NCBI RefSeq assembly: GCF_001401755.1
Contig: NZ_AVQK01000026.1
Coordinates: 1-64,000 of the forward strand
From: Aquimarina longa SW024
GTDB taxonomy: Bacteria > Bacteroidota > Bacteroidia > Flavobacteriales > Flavobacteriaceae
Direction of reading: 5' to 3'
DNA: 64,000 bases
Position 1 is the stretch's first letter. Each line of letters starts with the position of its first letter. The notes under the pieces are model-generated. The model searched no databases. It was not told the origin of the DNA and worked only from the letters and a program-made list of their open reading frames with translations. Below are positions 52,705-62,750 of the stretch, in pieces. The position numbers and the translations under genes were made by a program.

Positions 52705-54807
52705 TTAGGAAATATAGTTCCAGATGTTTTTATGTTTCGCTAATTGTTGATAAGTATACAGCAAGATCTTATTTTTTTCTAGAGATAGAGAAGGATCTTC
52801 GTTTAAGATTTTTAAGGCATAATATCGTGCTGTTTTTAGGATATCATTATCTTTTACAATATCTGCAATTTTAAGATTTAGAACTCCGCTTTGTTGTGTT
52901 CCCATAATATCTCCGGGACCACGTAGTTTTAGGTCTACTTCTGCAATATCAAAACCATCATTAGTCCGTACCATAGTTTCTAATCGAGTTTTACTATCTG
53001 CGGATAGCTTAAAACTAGTCATTAGAATACAGAAACTTTGTTCGGCACCACGACCTACACGTCCTCGTAACTGATGTAATTGTGATAACCCGAATCGTTC
53101 AGCACTTTCTATAATCATTACGCTAGCATTAGGTACATTAACACCTACCTCGATAACAGTAGTGGCAACCATAATCTGTGTTTCACCTTTTACAAACCGT
53201 TCCATTTCATAATCTTTATCAGCAGGTTTCATTTTACCATGTACGATAGAGATTTGATAATCTGGGGCAGGGAAGGAGCGAGCAATACTTTCATATCCAT
53301 CCATAAGGTCTTTATAATCCATAGCCTCTGATTCTTGTATCAGAGGGTATACAATATAGATTTGTCTTCCTTTTTGGATTTCTTCTGCAATAAATTTAAA
53401 TACTTTTAATCGGTTGCTATCATACCGATGAACGGTTTTAATAGCTTTACGCCCTGGTGGAAGTTCATCAATTACAGAAATATCCAGATCTCCATAGAGG
53501 CTCATCGCTAGAGTTCTGGGAATAGGTGTAGCGGTCATTACCAAAATATGTGGAGGATAGGTGTTTTTATGCCATAGTTTTGCTCGCTGTGCGACACCAA
53601 ATCGGTGTTGTTCATCGATAATGGCTAAGCCTAAATTTTTAAATTTTACTTTATCTTCAAGAATGGCGTGCGTGCCGATTAAAATGTGTAGTGTGCCTTC
53701 TTCGAGTTCTTTATGAATTTCTCGTCGCTCTTTAATCCTAGAGCTCCCCATTAATAGTTTTACATTAATATTAAGATCTTTAGTAAGTTCTTTAATACCT
53801 TGATAATGTTGATTAGCAAGGATTGCTGTAGGAGCCATTAGGCATGCCTGAAAATCGTTATCTATGGCTAATAACATTGCCATCAGCCCTACGATTGTTT
53901 TACCAGAACCTACATCTCCTTGTAATAATCGATTCATCTGGGCACTACTCCCAATATCATTTCTAATTTCTTTAATAACTCTTTTTTGTGCATTGGTAAG
54001 CTCAAAAGGAAGGTGATTTTTATAAAAATCAGTAAAATATGCTCCTACTTTAGTAAACGGAAAGCCTTTAATTTTTTGTTTTCGTATTAATTTTTTGGTA
54101 ATCAGTTGTAGTTGAATGTAAAATAACTCTTCAAACTTAAGACGATATTGTGCTTTGGATAATAGCTCTTGGTTTTTTGGAAAATGAACATTAAAAACAG
54201 CCTCGCTTTTAGAAATTAATTTTAATTCATCTAAGATCTCACTAGATAGTGTATCATAGAATCGAACTTTAGTTTCTACAAACAGCTGTTGCATTATTTT
54301 ACAGATGACTCTATTGGTGATTCCTTTATTAGACAGTTTTTCTGTAGAAGGGTATATAGGTTGCATAGCGGTTCTCAGATTTTGTTGATGCTCTGAGAGT
54401 AACTCCATCTCTGGATGTGGCATAGTAAACCCGTTATAGTATTTTGTTTTCCCAAAAATAACATAAGGAGTATTGAGTTTTAGATTTTCTCTAATCCATT
54501 TCTGTCCTCTAAACCATACCAGTTCCATTTCTCCTGTTTCATCCATAAATCTGGCAACTAATCGTTTACCTTTTTTTTGTTCTACAGTTTTTATATTAAT
54601 AATTTTACCTATTATTTGTACTTCTGCAGAATTGCGCTGTAACTGGTTGATTTTATAATAACTTGTTTTATCGAGATATCGATTAGGAAAAAGATTGACA
54701 AGATCTTGATAGGTCTTAATTCCTAGTTCAGATCTTAGTAAAGTAGCGCGCGAAGGTCCAACGCCTTTTAAATAATCAATAGGAGTTTGTAGTATATTAG
54801 GATTCAT
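52705..54807 (-). CDS. recG: ATP-dependent DNA helicase RecG
   Basis: The 700-residue helicase reverses stalled replication forks and handles Holliday junctions. An N-terminal wedge domain (about residues 60-170) with an OB fold leads to a DEAD/H helicase core. Walker A is in 'LLQGDVGSGKTIVGLMA', the DEAD-box variant is 'IIDEQHRFG', and motif VI is 'QLHQLRGRVGRG'. The frame is open to 54858, but the ATG at 54807 ('MNPNILQTPIDYLKGVGPSRA') is the usual RecG start, and a TATCTTCG sequence like a -7 box lies between the two. Confidence 0.93.
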   Translation of the reverse strand: MNPNILQTPIDYLKGVGPSRATLLRSELGIKTYQDLVNLFPNRYLDKTSYYKINQLQRNSAEVQIIGKIINIKTVEQKKGKRLVARFMDETGEMELVWFRGQKWIRENLKLNTPYVIFGKTKYYNGFTMPHPEMELLSEHQQNLRTAMQPIYPSTEKLSNKGITNRVICKIMQQLFVETKVRFYDTLSSEILDELKLISKSEAVFNVHFPKNQELLSKAQYRLKFEELFYIQLQLITKKLIRKQKIKGFPFTKVGAYFTDFYKNHLPFELTNAQKRVIKEIRNDIGSSAQMNRLLQGDVGSGKTIVGLMAMLLAIDNDFQACLMAPTAILANQHYQGIKELTKDLNINVKLLMGSSRIKERREIHKELEEGTLHILIGTHAILEDKVKFKNLGLAIIDEQHRFGVAQRAKLWHKNTYPPHILVMTATPIPRTLAMSLYGDLDISVIDELPPGRKAIKTVHRYDSNRLKVFKFIAEEIQKGRQIYIVYPLIQESEAMDYKDLMDGYESIARSFPAPDYQISIVHGKMKPADKDYEMERFVKGETQIMVATTVIEVGVNVPNASVMIIESAERFGLSQLHQLRGRVGRGAEQSFCILMTSFKLSADSKTRLETMVRTNDGFDIAEVDLKLRGPGDIMGTQQSGVLNLKIADIVKDNDILKTARYYALKILNEDPSLSLEKNKILLYTYQQLAKHKNIWNYIS

Positions 54808-54929
54808 TGCCACGAAGATAGTACATATTAGAAAATAGTTCAATTTTAAATTTGCCACATAACCATACTAATTTCGTTATTTTGGCAGAACATTTGATCT
54901 AGGAGATTTTAAAAATAAAAAAATAATCA

Positions 54930-57050
54930 ATGAAATTAGTAGCACATCTTTTTATAATTCTGTTTTTTAGTATATGTAGCGCTCAGAACATAGATGCTAA
55001 CCCATCCCCAAAAAATAAAAAAGAACAAACTCAAGTAGATTTTTTAAAAGGTAAAGTAGATGTAGCATTAGATGCTAAAACCAAAACCATACAAGGAACA
55101 GTTCGATATACATTTATAATACAGAATATTACAAAATCTATTTTTATAGATGCGCAACGTATGGTTATTAAAAATATAAGTGTAGATAATAAGTCTATTG
55201 ATTTTAAATATGATAATAAAAAAATTATGATTCTCTCTGATTTTAAAACAGGAGTTGAACATACGATGACTATTCAGTTTAAAGCAAGACCCCAAAAAGC
55301 ATTGTATTTTATAAAAGATGCTCAAGGAAATGATCAAATCTGGACACAAGGACAAGGAAAATACACCTCTAATTGGTTACCTAGTTTTGATGATATGAAC
55401 GAAAAAGTAGCGTTTGATCTTACTATTAATTTTACTAAAGGATATGAAGTGGTTGCTAATGGAAAACTTATAAAAACAGAATCATTAAATGATTCTATCC
55501 GAAGCTGGCATTATAATATGAAAAAACCAATGAGTAGTTATCTAGTTGCTTTTGCTATTGGTAAATATGATAAAGTAGTAGAAACTTCTGCGAGTGGAAT
55601 TCCTTTAGAAATGTATTATTATCCATCTGATAAAGATAAATATGAAACTACCTATAAGCACAGTAAGAAAATATTTGATTTTTTAGAAAAAGAGATAGGG
55701 TTTCCTTATCCTTGGCAAAATTATAAACAAGTACCAGTAAAAGATTTTTTGTATGCAGGGATGGAAAATACGGGAACAACAATTTTTTCTGATGCTTTTG
55801 TGATCGATGAAACTACTTTTGTAGATCAAAATTATATCAATGTTAATGCTCATGAACTAGCACATCAATGGTTTGGAGATTTAGTAACTGAAACAGAAGG
55901 AACACATCATTGGTTGCAAGAAGGTTTTGCTACATACTATGCTCTCTTAGCAGAAAAAGAAATTTTTGGAGAAGATTATTTTTTATATAAATTATATGAA
56001 AGTGCAGAACAACTTACTTCATTATCTACTACAAAGAACGCTACTGCTTTATTAGATCCCAAATCGAGCTCATTAACGTTTTATCAAAGAGGCGCTTGGG
56101 CTGTCCATGCATTAAGAGGTTTATTAGGGGATACTAGTTTTAAAATTACAATTCATAATTATCTTGAAAAGCATAAGTATCAAAACGTTACAACTGATGA
56201 TTTTATACATATAGCAGAGCAGGTAAGTGGTACTGATTTAACAGCATTTAAACAATTATGGTTAGAGAATGTTAGGTTTCCTTCAGAAGAAGCATTGGCT
56301 ATTCTTACAAAATCAACGTTTATAAAAAACTATTTGGGATTAGCAAAAGAACGTACTCAGCCTATGGCTGGGAAGTGGGAGACACTGTCTAAGGCATTAG
56401 ATTTTCCTGTAAATGACTATATCGGTCAAGAGGTGGTCTATCAATTAGAAGGAAAAACAGATTCAGCGATAATCACTTTATATGATAAAGCTTTTAAAAC
56501 CAACAATATTTATGTACGTCAGGCAATCGCTAATACATTAAGTACAGTTCCTAAGAGTCTGCAAACAGAGTATGAGTCATTGCTAAAAGATCCATCTTAT
56601 GCTACTATAGAACCAGCATTATATCATTTATGGGTTAGTTTTCCAAAAAAAAGAAAAGAATATCTGGATCTTACTAAGGATATTATAGGGTTTAATTCTA
56701 AAAATATTAAAACGTTATGGTTAGTATTAGCATTGAGTACTAAAGAGTATCAAGTAGAGAATCATCAAAAATTTTATTTAGAACTGTCAGGATATACCTC
56801 ATCAAAGTTTAGTATCAGTACCAGAGAAAATGCGTTTACATATTTAGAGAGTTTACAAGCTTTTTCAGATATATCATTGATAAATCTTGTTGAAGGTGCT
56901 ACACATCATAATTGGCGATTTAGAAATTTTTGTAGAAGAATTCTTGATAAGTTACTAAAAGAAGAAAAATATAGAAAGAAATATGTAGTTTTATTAACTA
57001 GTTTATCAGAGAGTCAACAAGAATTTTTACAAAAAAGAATAACCCCATAA
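54930..57050 (+). CDS. M1 family aminopeptidase
   Basis: The 706-residue exported metallopeptidase has a signal peptide ending 'CSAQ' (about residue 19). The zinc site is 'HELAH' at 308-312 with Glu331 after 18 residues (H-E-x2-H-x18-E), and 'GMENTGTTIF' is the substrate N-terminus motif (G-x-M-E-N). The C-terminal part is helical. It would remove N-terminal residues from peptides in the periplasm or outside the cell. Its stop lies 3 bases before the patatin-like gene, so the two are in one unit. Confidence 0.92.
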   Translation: MKLVAHLFIILFFSICSAQNIDANPSPKNKKEQTQVDFLKGKVDVALDAKTKTIQGTVRYTFIIQNITKSIFIDAQRMVIKNISVDNKSIDFKYDNKKIMILSDFKTGVEHTMTIQFKARPQKALYFIKDAQGNDQIWTQGQGKYTSNWLPSFDDMNEKVAFDLTINFTKGYEVVANGKLIKTESLNDSIRSWHYNMKKPMSSYLVAFAIGKYDKVVETSASGIPLEMYYYPSDKDKYETTYKHSKKIFDFLEKEIGFPYPWQNYKQVPVKDFLYAGMENTGTTIFSDAFVIDETTFVDQNYINVNAHELAHQWFGDLVTETEGTHHWLQEGFATYYALLAEKEIFGEDYFLYKLYESAEQLTSLSTTKNATALLDPKSSSLTFYQRGAWAVHALRGLLGDTSFKITIHNYLEKHKYQNVTTDDFIHIAEQVSGTDLTAFKQLWLENVRFPSEEALAILTKSTFIKNYLGLAKERTQPMAGKWETLSKALDFPVNDYIGQEVVYQLEGKTDSAIITLYDKAFKTNNIYVRQAIANTLSTVPKSLQTEYESLLKDPSYATIEPALYHLWVSFPKKRKEYLDLTKDIIGFNSKNIKTLWLVLALSTKEYQVENHQKFYLELSGYTSSKFSISTRENAFTYLESLQAFSDISLINLVEGATHHNWRFRNFCRRILDKLLKEEKYRKKYVVLLTSLSESQQEFLQKRITP

Positions 57051-57053
57051 TAT

Positions 57054-57962
57054 ATGCGAGCATTAGTGATTTCAGGAGGTGGTAGTAAAGGAGCTTATGC
57101 TGGAGGTGTAGCACAATATCTAATTCAGGAACAAGGTAAGAAATATGATCTTTTTTTGGGAACCTCTACAGGAAGTCTTTTGATTTCACAGTTAGCTTTA
57201 GGAAATATAGATAAAATGTATGATATCTATACTAATGTTAATCAACGGACTATTTTTAATGTCAATCCTTTTATTGTAAGAAAGAAAGGGAATAGAGAGT
57301 TTGTATCAGTCAATTTTTTTTCATCATTATGGCAGTTTATTAAAAGAAAACGAACATTTGGAGAAAGTAAAAACCTAAGACGAACCATACGTAAAAACTT
57401 CTCTGAAGTAGAGTTTAGATTAGCCCGCAGAAAGGTAGATGATATTGTAGTAACAGTTTCTAATCTTACTAAAAATCGAACCGAGTATAAATCTATTAAT
57501 GATTTTTCTTATGAAGATTTTTGTGACTGGATCTGGATGTCATGTAATTATGTACCTTTTATGAGTTTGGCAATAAAAGATGGTTGCGAATATGCAGATG
57601 GAGGTTTTGGATGTATGGTACCAATTAGAGAAGCAATACGTAGGGGAGCTACAGAAATAGATGCAATTATCTTAGAGTCTGAAAATATGGAACATAATAA
57701 AGTATTGGGGAAAAATCCATTTTCTTTAATGGTTAATTTGTTTAGTTTTATGCTAGATCAAGTCGAAGGACATGATACTGTAGTTGGTAAATTAGCTGCG
57801 ATTAATAAAGATGTTCCTTTAAATTTATATTATACTCCTTCTAAACTTACTGAGAATTCATTAATTTTTGATAAAAAACTAATGGGTAATTGGTGGCGAC
57901 AAGGATATGAGTATGCTGCTAAAAAAGCAAGGCAAGCAGAGGATAATAAGCTTAAGATTTGA
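57054..57962 (+). CDS. Patatin-like phospholipase
   Basis: The 302-residue protein has all patatin-fold motifs: the oxyanion Gly-rich loop 'GGGSKGAYAGG' (residues 8-18), the nucleophile Ser38 in 'GTSTG', and the catalytic Asp in 'YADGGFG'. It has no signal peptide, so it acts in the cytoplasm or is exported by another route. Patatin-like proteins cut acyl groups from lipids. It starts 4 bases after the M1 aminopeptidase gene; the metabolic link is not clear. Confidence 0.88.
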   Translation: MRALVISGGGSKGAYAGGVAQYLIQEQGKKYDLFLGTSTGSLLISQLALGNIDKMYDIYTNVNQRTIFNVNPFIVRKKGNREFVSVNFFSSLWQFIKRKRTFGESKNLRRTIRKNFSEVEFRLARRKVDDIVVTVSNLTKNRTEYKSINDFSYEDFCDWIWMSCNYVPFMSLAIKDGCEYADGGFGCMVPIREAIRRGATEIDAIILESENMEHNKVLGKNPFSLMVNLFSFMLDQVEGHDTVVGKLAAINKDVPLNLYYTPSKLTENSLIFDKKLMGNWWRQGYEYAAKKARQAEDNKLKI

Positions 57963-58015
57963 TTGTTTCTTGATGGGTACAATTTTTCGATATTTTTCCT
58001 CCGAGGCGATATTTT

Positions 58016-58591
58016 TTAAAAATTCTTAGTCCACCCAATACCTATCATATAACCAGACCATGTTTTGTCTTTAGCTAAAGGAAAGAAACCAGTTAATCCA
58101 ATTAGGTGTTTTTTATGCAGCCTATATTTTGGAGAAAAAGCTATTCCATAGTGCCATAATAATTCTGTATTTGAGAAATCTCTTGTAAAACCAATCCTTT
58201 CGTTTACCAAAGTACCTTTTGTAATGGCTAAACTAGTTCCTACAGGTAATTCAAAATTCAATTGTGCTTTTTTATAGTTTAGAGAATACCCTATATGTAT
58301 TGCAGTAATTACACGCATATCCACATCATTTTTAAGATATGCTTTAGGTTCGGATTCTCCTCTAAAATCAAAATACATCGTTAAATTTAGTCCGACGATA
58401 AAATGATGCTTTTTATGAGATAATGGTACTATATATTTTCCATAACCTCCATAATAAAGAACTTCATCTCCTGCTACATTTAATCCTATTTCTAAAGATT
58501 TTCGGTTTTTTATTTCTTCTTGTGCTAGTATCGTATTAGAGCATAAAAATATACAAATAACAATACTACTAATCTTAGTTGCTAAATACAT
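58016..58591 (-). CDS. Small outer-membrane beta-barrel-like protein
   Basis: The 191-residue protein has a signal peptide ending 'TILAQ' (about residue 23) and short alternating strands with aromatic ends, for example 'HFIVGLNLTMYFDF' and 'YMIGIGWTKNF' at the C-terminus. This fits an eight-stranded barrel. I recognise no family. It overlaps the end of the esterase gene by 17 bases in another frame, so both come from one transcript. Confidence 0.7.
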   Translation of the reverse strand: MYLATKISSIVICIFLCSNTILAQEEIKNRKSLEIGLNVAGDEVLYYGGYGKYIVPLSHKKHHFIVGLNLTMYFDFRGESEPKAYLKNDVDMRVITAIHIGYSLNYKKAQLNFELPVGTSLAITKGTLVNERIGFTRDFSNTELLWHYGIAFSPKYRLHKKHLIGLTGFFPLAKDKTWSGYMIGIGWTKNF

Positions 58592-59372
58592 AATCTAATC
58601 CTTTTTTATATCCAATATAATCTGATTCACTATGCCCTTTCTTTTTTAACCACTCATGTTTGATTTTAAAATTACCATAGTTTCTACTTTTTAAACGTTC
58701 ATTCATTTCTTCAAAAGAGGCAAGCGATACACCACCTTCTAAGGTTCCCATACCATTAAAAAAAGTGATCGGTAAATCTGTATTAATGTCGGCATATTCT
58801 TGTTCGTATTCGAAGATAATACCTGAATCATACCAGTACGATACCCCTACTGCAATAAATTTATCAAAAGGATTAGTAGCTCTTTCTTGAAACATAGCAT
58901 ATTGGGTAAAAAGCCCCCCGAATGAATGTCCCATTAGAGTTTTAGTATTATTACTGTCTATATTATATCGAGATGCTATTTCAGGAATTAATTCTTTAAT
59001 TATAAAATTGTAGAATTTTTTGGCACCACCAGTACCATGTTTAAATGCTGTAGGTGTGTAGTCTCTATTTCTAGCGCCAGAATTACCAATACCAATATAT
59101 ATTGATGGCTCTATTGTATTATTCTTTGTTTTTTCTGAAATAATACTAGCAATTTCATTAAAATTGAAATCTCCATCTAATCCAATAATTAATTGATCAT
59201 TAGAAGAAGTTTTTCCATATGTAGGAGGTAGGTAGACATATATTTTATATTCATCATTAACATAAGTAGAAGTTAATGAAAAATTTTCTGTAGTACCGAT
59301 AATTTCCAAATCTTCTTTTTCGCAACTTATCAGTATAAGTATGAATAAGAAGGTAAGTAGTATTTTTTTCAT
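58575..59372 (-). CDS. Lipoprotein esterase of the esterase D/Fes type
   Basis: The 265-residue protein has a type II signal peptide ending 'LISCEKED' (Cys17), with acidic residues typical of surface lipoproteins. The alpha/beta-hydrolase fold has the nucleophile Ser in 'LMGHSFGGLFTQ', a G-G-A-K-K-F segment, and a C-terminal His in 'KKGHSESDYIGY'. It resembles esterase D-like/siderophore esterase proteins, which cut esters such as enterobactin. The substrate is unknown. It lies 66 bases downstream of a Crp/Fnr regulator and just ahead of the small barrel gene. Confidence 0.82.
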   Translation of the reverse strand: MKKILLTFLFILILISCEKEDLEIIGTTENFSLTSTYVNDEYKIYVYLPPTYGKTSSNDQLIIGLDGDFNFNEIASIISEKTKNNTIEPSIYIGIGNSGARNRDYTPTAFKHGTGGAKKFYNFIIKELIPEIASRYNIDSNNTKTLMGHSFGGLFTQYAMFQERATNPFDKFIAVGVSYWYDSGIIFEYEQEYADINTDLPITFFNGMGTLEGGVSLASFEEMNERLKSRNYGNFKIKHEWLKKKGHSESDYIGYKKGLDYVFSN

Positions 59373-59438
59373 TTTGTGTTATTGTTTAATAATAAATTCA
59401 AAAATGAAAAAATAATAGTAACAAAAACTTATTTTAAA

Positions 59439-60053
59439 TCAAGAAATAGTATTGGTTAAATATTTTCTTTTAACTCTACTAAATGTTTCAGGAGTGAGGC
59501 TTAAATAGTCTGCAATCATTTTTTGAGGTACTTCTTCTAAAAACTGTTTTGATTTTACTATAGTTGCTAAGAACTGCTTATATCTTTCATATGCACTTTT
59601 ATATTGGAGTAATAAAGATCGTTTTTCTCTTTCTAAATGTACTTGTTCGTACAATTTTGTATAGATATAACAAAAAGGTTTACTATCTAACAGCAATTTT
59701 TCGGAGTCTTTTTTTTCTAAATAAATAATTTCAACATCTGTAACTGCTTGTTGAATCTGATTGGAAGGGGTACTTTCAATAAAACTAGTAAAGCAATTAA
59801 AACTCATTCCTGCAAGAGAAATATCTATAGTAAATGAATTATCTTCTATAATTACATATTGATGTACAATACCTTTGATTACAAAACTTGTTTTAGTTTC
59901 TATCTGACCTATATTTAGAATGTAGTCACCTCTACGATAAGATTTTTTCTTGATTACTTTTGCTATTGGTTTAAATTCTTCTTTTGTTATTGGATACACC
60001 TGAGTAAAAAAACTGTATAATAGTTCTTCTTCAAGAGATAATTGGTATTCCAT
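59439..60053 (-). CDS. Crp/Fnr family transcriptional regulator
   Basis: The 204-residue protein has an N-terminal cyclic-nucleotide-binding fold (about residues 25-140, 'KKSYRRGDYILNIGQIETKTSFVIKG') and a C-terminal helix-turn-helix (about 165-200, 'QKMIADYLSLTPETFSRVKRK'). The usual cAMP contact residues are not clear, as in most Bacteroidota members, so the ligand is unknown. Being 66 bases upstream of the esterase and barrel genes, it may control them. Confidence 0.85.
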   Translation of the reverse strand: MEYQLSLEEELLYSFFTQVYPITKEEFKPIAKVIKKKSYRRGDYILNIGQIETKTSFVIKGIVHQYVIIEDNSFTIDISLAGMSFNCFTSFIESTPSNQIQQAVTDVEIIYLEKKDSEKLLLDSKPFCYIYTKLYEQVHLEREKRSLLLQYKSAYERYKQFLATIVKSKQFLEEVPQKMIADYLSLTPETFSRVKRKYLTNTIS

Positions 60054-60110
60054 AATTTTATTTTTATTGACTATTTTTTATTGTAATTAAAGTGGATGCA
60101 ATTAGGTAAC

Positions 60111-60431
60111 TTATATGATGATTACTTCTCCATCTTGTAAAGTTTTAAATAACCATTTATGATCGATACATTGCTGCATTTCTTTTTTGATGATAGCAGA
60201 TTCAGGGTGGTCAGAGTTGTAATGGGGCATGAAGGAGTAGTTAAATACTCCCAATCCTTTGTAAATTGTTTTGTTTATCCCTAGATAAGGGAAATTATTA
60301 GGATCATCAACTCTATCTATTGGTTTTAATGACTCAGAAAGAATACATATTCCTGCACTATAGCTTCCGTATAAAAAATCTTTTCTTTGGATTAAAGAAG
60401 GGAATAATTCATCAAAACCACTGAGTTTTAT
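60111..60431 (-). pseudogene. Remnant of a peptidase E-like (S51) gene
   Basis: The minus strand has an open frame of 106 codons with no start codon. Its translation begins 'KLSGFDELFPSLIQ' and contains 'FLYGSYSAGICILS', the nucleophile Ser motif of peptidase S51 (G-x-S-A-G), and 'MPHYNSDHPES', the family's His segment, ending with 'LQDGEVIII'. These are the C-terminal half of a cytoplasmic dipeptidase E-like protein. The N-terminal half is missing: the frame is closed by a stop at 60432-60434, and no matching sequence lies above it, where the next gene's terminator begins. A deletion is the likeliest cause. Confidence 0.75.
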
Positions 60432-60452
60432 TTAGAGCCTCGATTTTGTTTC

Positions 60453-60492
60453 CAAAAACCTATGAAGATAAATAATACTTCATAGGTTTTTG
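60453..60492 (-). terminator. Hairpin terminator of the membrane-anchored gene
   Basis: A 15-bp stem CAAAAACCTATGAAG (60453-60467) with CTTCATAGGTTTTTG (60478-60492) and a 10-base loop lies 26 bases past the stop at 60519. Only 21 bases separate it from the peptidase E remnant. Confidence 0.8.
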
Positions 60493-60518
60493 ATACGATA
60501 TTTTATTTATAAGAACGA

Positions 60519-61037
60519 TTAAAATACATCACTAATTTCTTCTTTAATAAATGCAAGGGCAGCATCGCTAGGGGCTCCTTTTTCTATAAGTTCAGTAAGT
60601 ATTACTTCTCTCATTTTATCTGCGGTGTCTACTTCTTTTTGTAAAGTTACTTTTCTAATTAATGTAATAGTTGCGTTTTTAGAAGCTTTGATTGTATTCC
60701 AGCATTCATCAGAGATATAAATTTGCTGAGTAAGATTATGTTCAAACTCTTGTTCTATTGTTTGTATTAATAAAGATTCGTAATCTTTCTTATCGTTTCC
60801 ATTAGGAGTCATTCTAGTAAGTAGCTTACCTGGATAAATTCTTTCTAAAAATAAAACTAAGCGTTCATATGCTTGGAGCTTAAGTGGCAAAGATTGTTTT
60901 TGATTTTCTTTGTGCAAAAGATACCTACGACGTTTTTCTTCATTTGTAGTATGGAGTTTAAAAAAATATATTGCAAGCATTGTTATTAGCATTGCAGGTA
61001 CTAAGGAAATAACTAATGGAATAATCTCAATTTTCAT
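60519..61037 (-). CDS. Hypothetical protein with one membrane helix
   Basis: The 172-residue protein has one N-terminal membrane helix (about residues 6-27), then a charged helix ('TTNEEKRRRYLLHKE') and a helical cytoplasmic domain with 'YERLVLFLERIYPGKLLTRM', 'LIQTIEQEFEHNLTQQIYI' and an acidic end. I recall similar proteins in Flavobacteriaceae but no function. It ends at its own terminator and starts 136 bases from the next gene, so it is probably a separate unit. Confidence 0.65.
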   Translation of the reverse strand: MKIEIIPLVISLVPAMLITMLAIYFFKLHTTNEEKRRRYLLHKENQKQSLPLKLQAYERLVLFLERIYPGKLLTRMTPNGNDKKDYESLLIQTIEQEFEHNLTQQIYISDECWNTIKASKNATITLIRKVTLQKEVDTADKMREVILTELIEKGAPSDAALAFIKEEISDVF

Positions 61038-61173
61038 GTGTTTCTTTTTATTATTTTTTGATAGTCAGATATGATTTTTTATAATTTAGAGTATATACTA
61101 AAGGTGCATACTTGTAATAACGTTAACCAGATCATTTTTGATTTTTATAGTGCAAAATTACTGTGATTATATA

Positions 61174-62742
61174 TTATGATTTATTTTTATAATACCCACC
61201 AAGGTATGTACATTCTTTTAAATCCTTATTACAGGTGTATTCTACAGCAGTTTTAGTATATTTAAAAGATTCTTCAAGTGTTTTGGTAAGTTCTCCATCA
61301 TCTACATTAAGATCGATATCTTGCATGGTAAATTGGCAAGGATGTTCATAACCTGCAGCATGAGTAATTTCTGTAAATTCTTTTCTAAATGTTTTAAAAT
61401 ACTGAGCTAAACGATCAGATTTTAGAGGGATATTAATTCCTTTTTGAAGCCATTTACTTTGTGTTGCTATTCCACTAGGGCAACGATTGGTATGGCATAT
61501 TTGTGCTTGTATACAACCAATACTCATCATGGCTTCGCGCGCTACATTGATGCAGTCAATACCCATAGCAAAACCCATAGCCGCTTTTGCAGGAAAACCT
61601 AGTTTTCCACTACCTATAAAAACTACCCGATCTGTAAGATTATGTTTTTGGAATATCTTGTAAATAGCAGAAAATCCATATATCCAAGGTAATGATACAT
61701 GATCAGCAAAACTAGGAGGAGCCGCTCCTGTACCGCCTTCACCACCATCTATGGTAATAAAGTCAGGACCTCGATTGGTTTTTACCATTAATTCTGCTAA
61801 TAGTTCCCATTGTTCAGTTTTACCAATTGCAGCTTTGATTCCTACAGGAAGCCCAGTTTCTGTTGCGATATCTTCAATAAATTGTAATAATTCAGGAACG
61901 GTATTAAAAGCTGTATGACTAGAAGGTGATAGTACATCTTTACCAACTTCAACACCTCTTATTTCAGCAATTTCAGGAGTGATTTTTGCTCCTGGTAGGA
62001 CACCTCCTTTTCCTGGTTTAGCTCCTTGTGATAATTTAATTTCGATGGCTCTTATAAAAGGATTTTTGGATATTAAATTTTTCATTTTTTGCATTGAAAA
62101 ATTTCCATCTTCACTACGCACTCCAAAATATCCTGTTCCAAAATGAAAGATTACATCTCCACCGTTGCTATGATATGGAGAAAGACCTCCCTCTCCTGTA
62201 TTATGATAAGCATTTGCTTTTTGAGTGCCGATATTTAAAGATTCTATAGCACGAGCAGAAAGAGATCCAAAACTCATAGCAGAAATATTAATGACAGATC
62301 CAGGACGATATGGCTTTTCTCGTTTATTATAAATACCCATTACTTTGGCACAAGGAAGAAAAGATTTATCTTCTCTATTAGGGTGATTTTTATCCATTCT
62401 GTATGGGATCATACAGTTTTTGATAAAAACATGCTGGTGCTGATAGATGTCTCTGTCAGTACCGAATCCCTCATAATTATTTTCATTTTTTGAAGAAGCG
62501 TATACCCAACTTCTTTCAATCCTATTAAAAGGAAGCTCTTCTCGATTATTGGCTACAAAATATTGCCTTATTTCTGGACCAATACTTTCTAATACATATC
62601 TAAGATGTCCTATTAATGGAAAATTATGGCTAATAGTATGTTTTTTATTAAAATATATATCACGGATTACTACTAGAGTGAGTATAATGATAATCCATAT
62701 CCACCAGGATATTGAGTTTAAAAAATTAAGGATACTTTCCAT
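61174..62742 (-). CDS. FMN-binding glutamate synthase family protein
   Basis: The 522-residue protein has one N-terminal membrane helix (about residues 8-28) and a glutamate synthase alpha-subunit-like FMN barrel. 'ISAMSFGSLSARAIESL' and 'TIDGGEGGTGAAPPSFADH' bind FMN, and 'CHTNRCPSGIATQ' carries the cysteines of the iron-sulfur-like segment. No glutaminase domain is present, so it is not a full glutamate synthase; such stand-alone proteins have no settled reaction. It lies 8 bases after the amidohydrolase gene, in one transcript. Confidence 0.88.
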   Translation of the reverse strand: MESILNFLNSISWWIWIIIILTLVVIRDIYFNKKHTISHNFPLIGHLRYVLESIGPEIRQYFVANNREELPFNRIERSWVYASSKNENNYEGFGTDRDIYQHQHVFIKNCMIPYRMDKNHPNREDKSFLPCAKVMGIYNKREKPYRPGSVINISAMSFGSLSARAIESLNIGTQKANAYHNTGEGGLSPYHSNGGDVIFHFGTGYFGVRSEDGNFSMQKMKNLISKNPFIRAIEIKLSQGAKPGKGGVLPGAKITPEIAEIRGVEVGKDVLSPSSHTAFNTVPELLQFIEDIATETGLPVGIKAAIGKTEQWELLAELMVKTNRGPDFITIDGGEGGTGAAPPSFADHVSLPWIYGFSAIYKIFQKHNLTDRVVFIGSGKLGFPAKAAMGFAMGIDCINVAREAMMSIGCIQAQICHTNRCPSGIATQSKWLQKGINIPLKSDRLAQYFKTFRKEFTEITHAAGYEHPCQFTMQDIDLNVDDGELTKTLEESFKYTKTAVEYTCNKDLKECTYLGGYYKNKS

Positions 62743-62750
62743 TTTATTAT

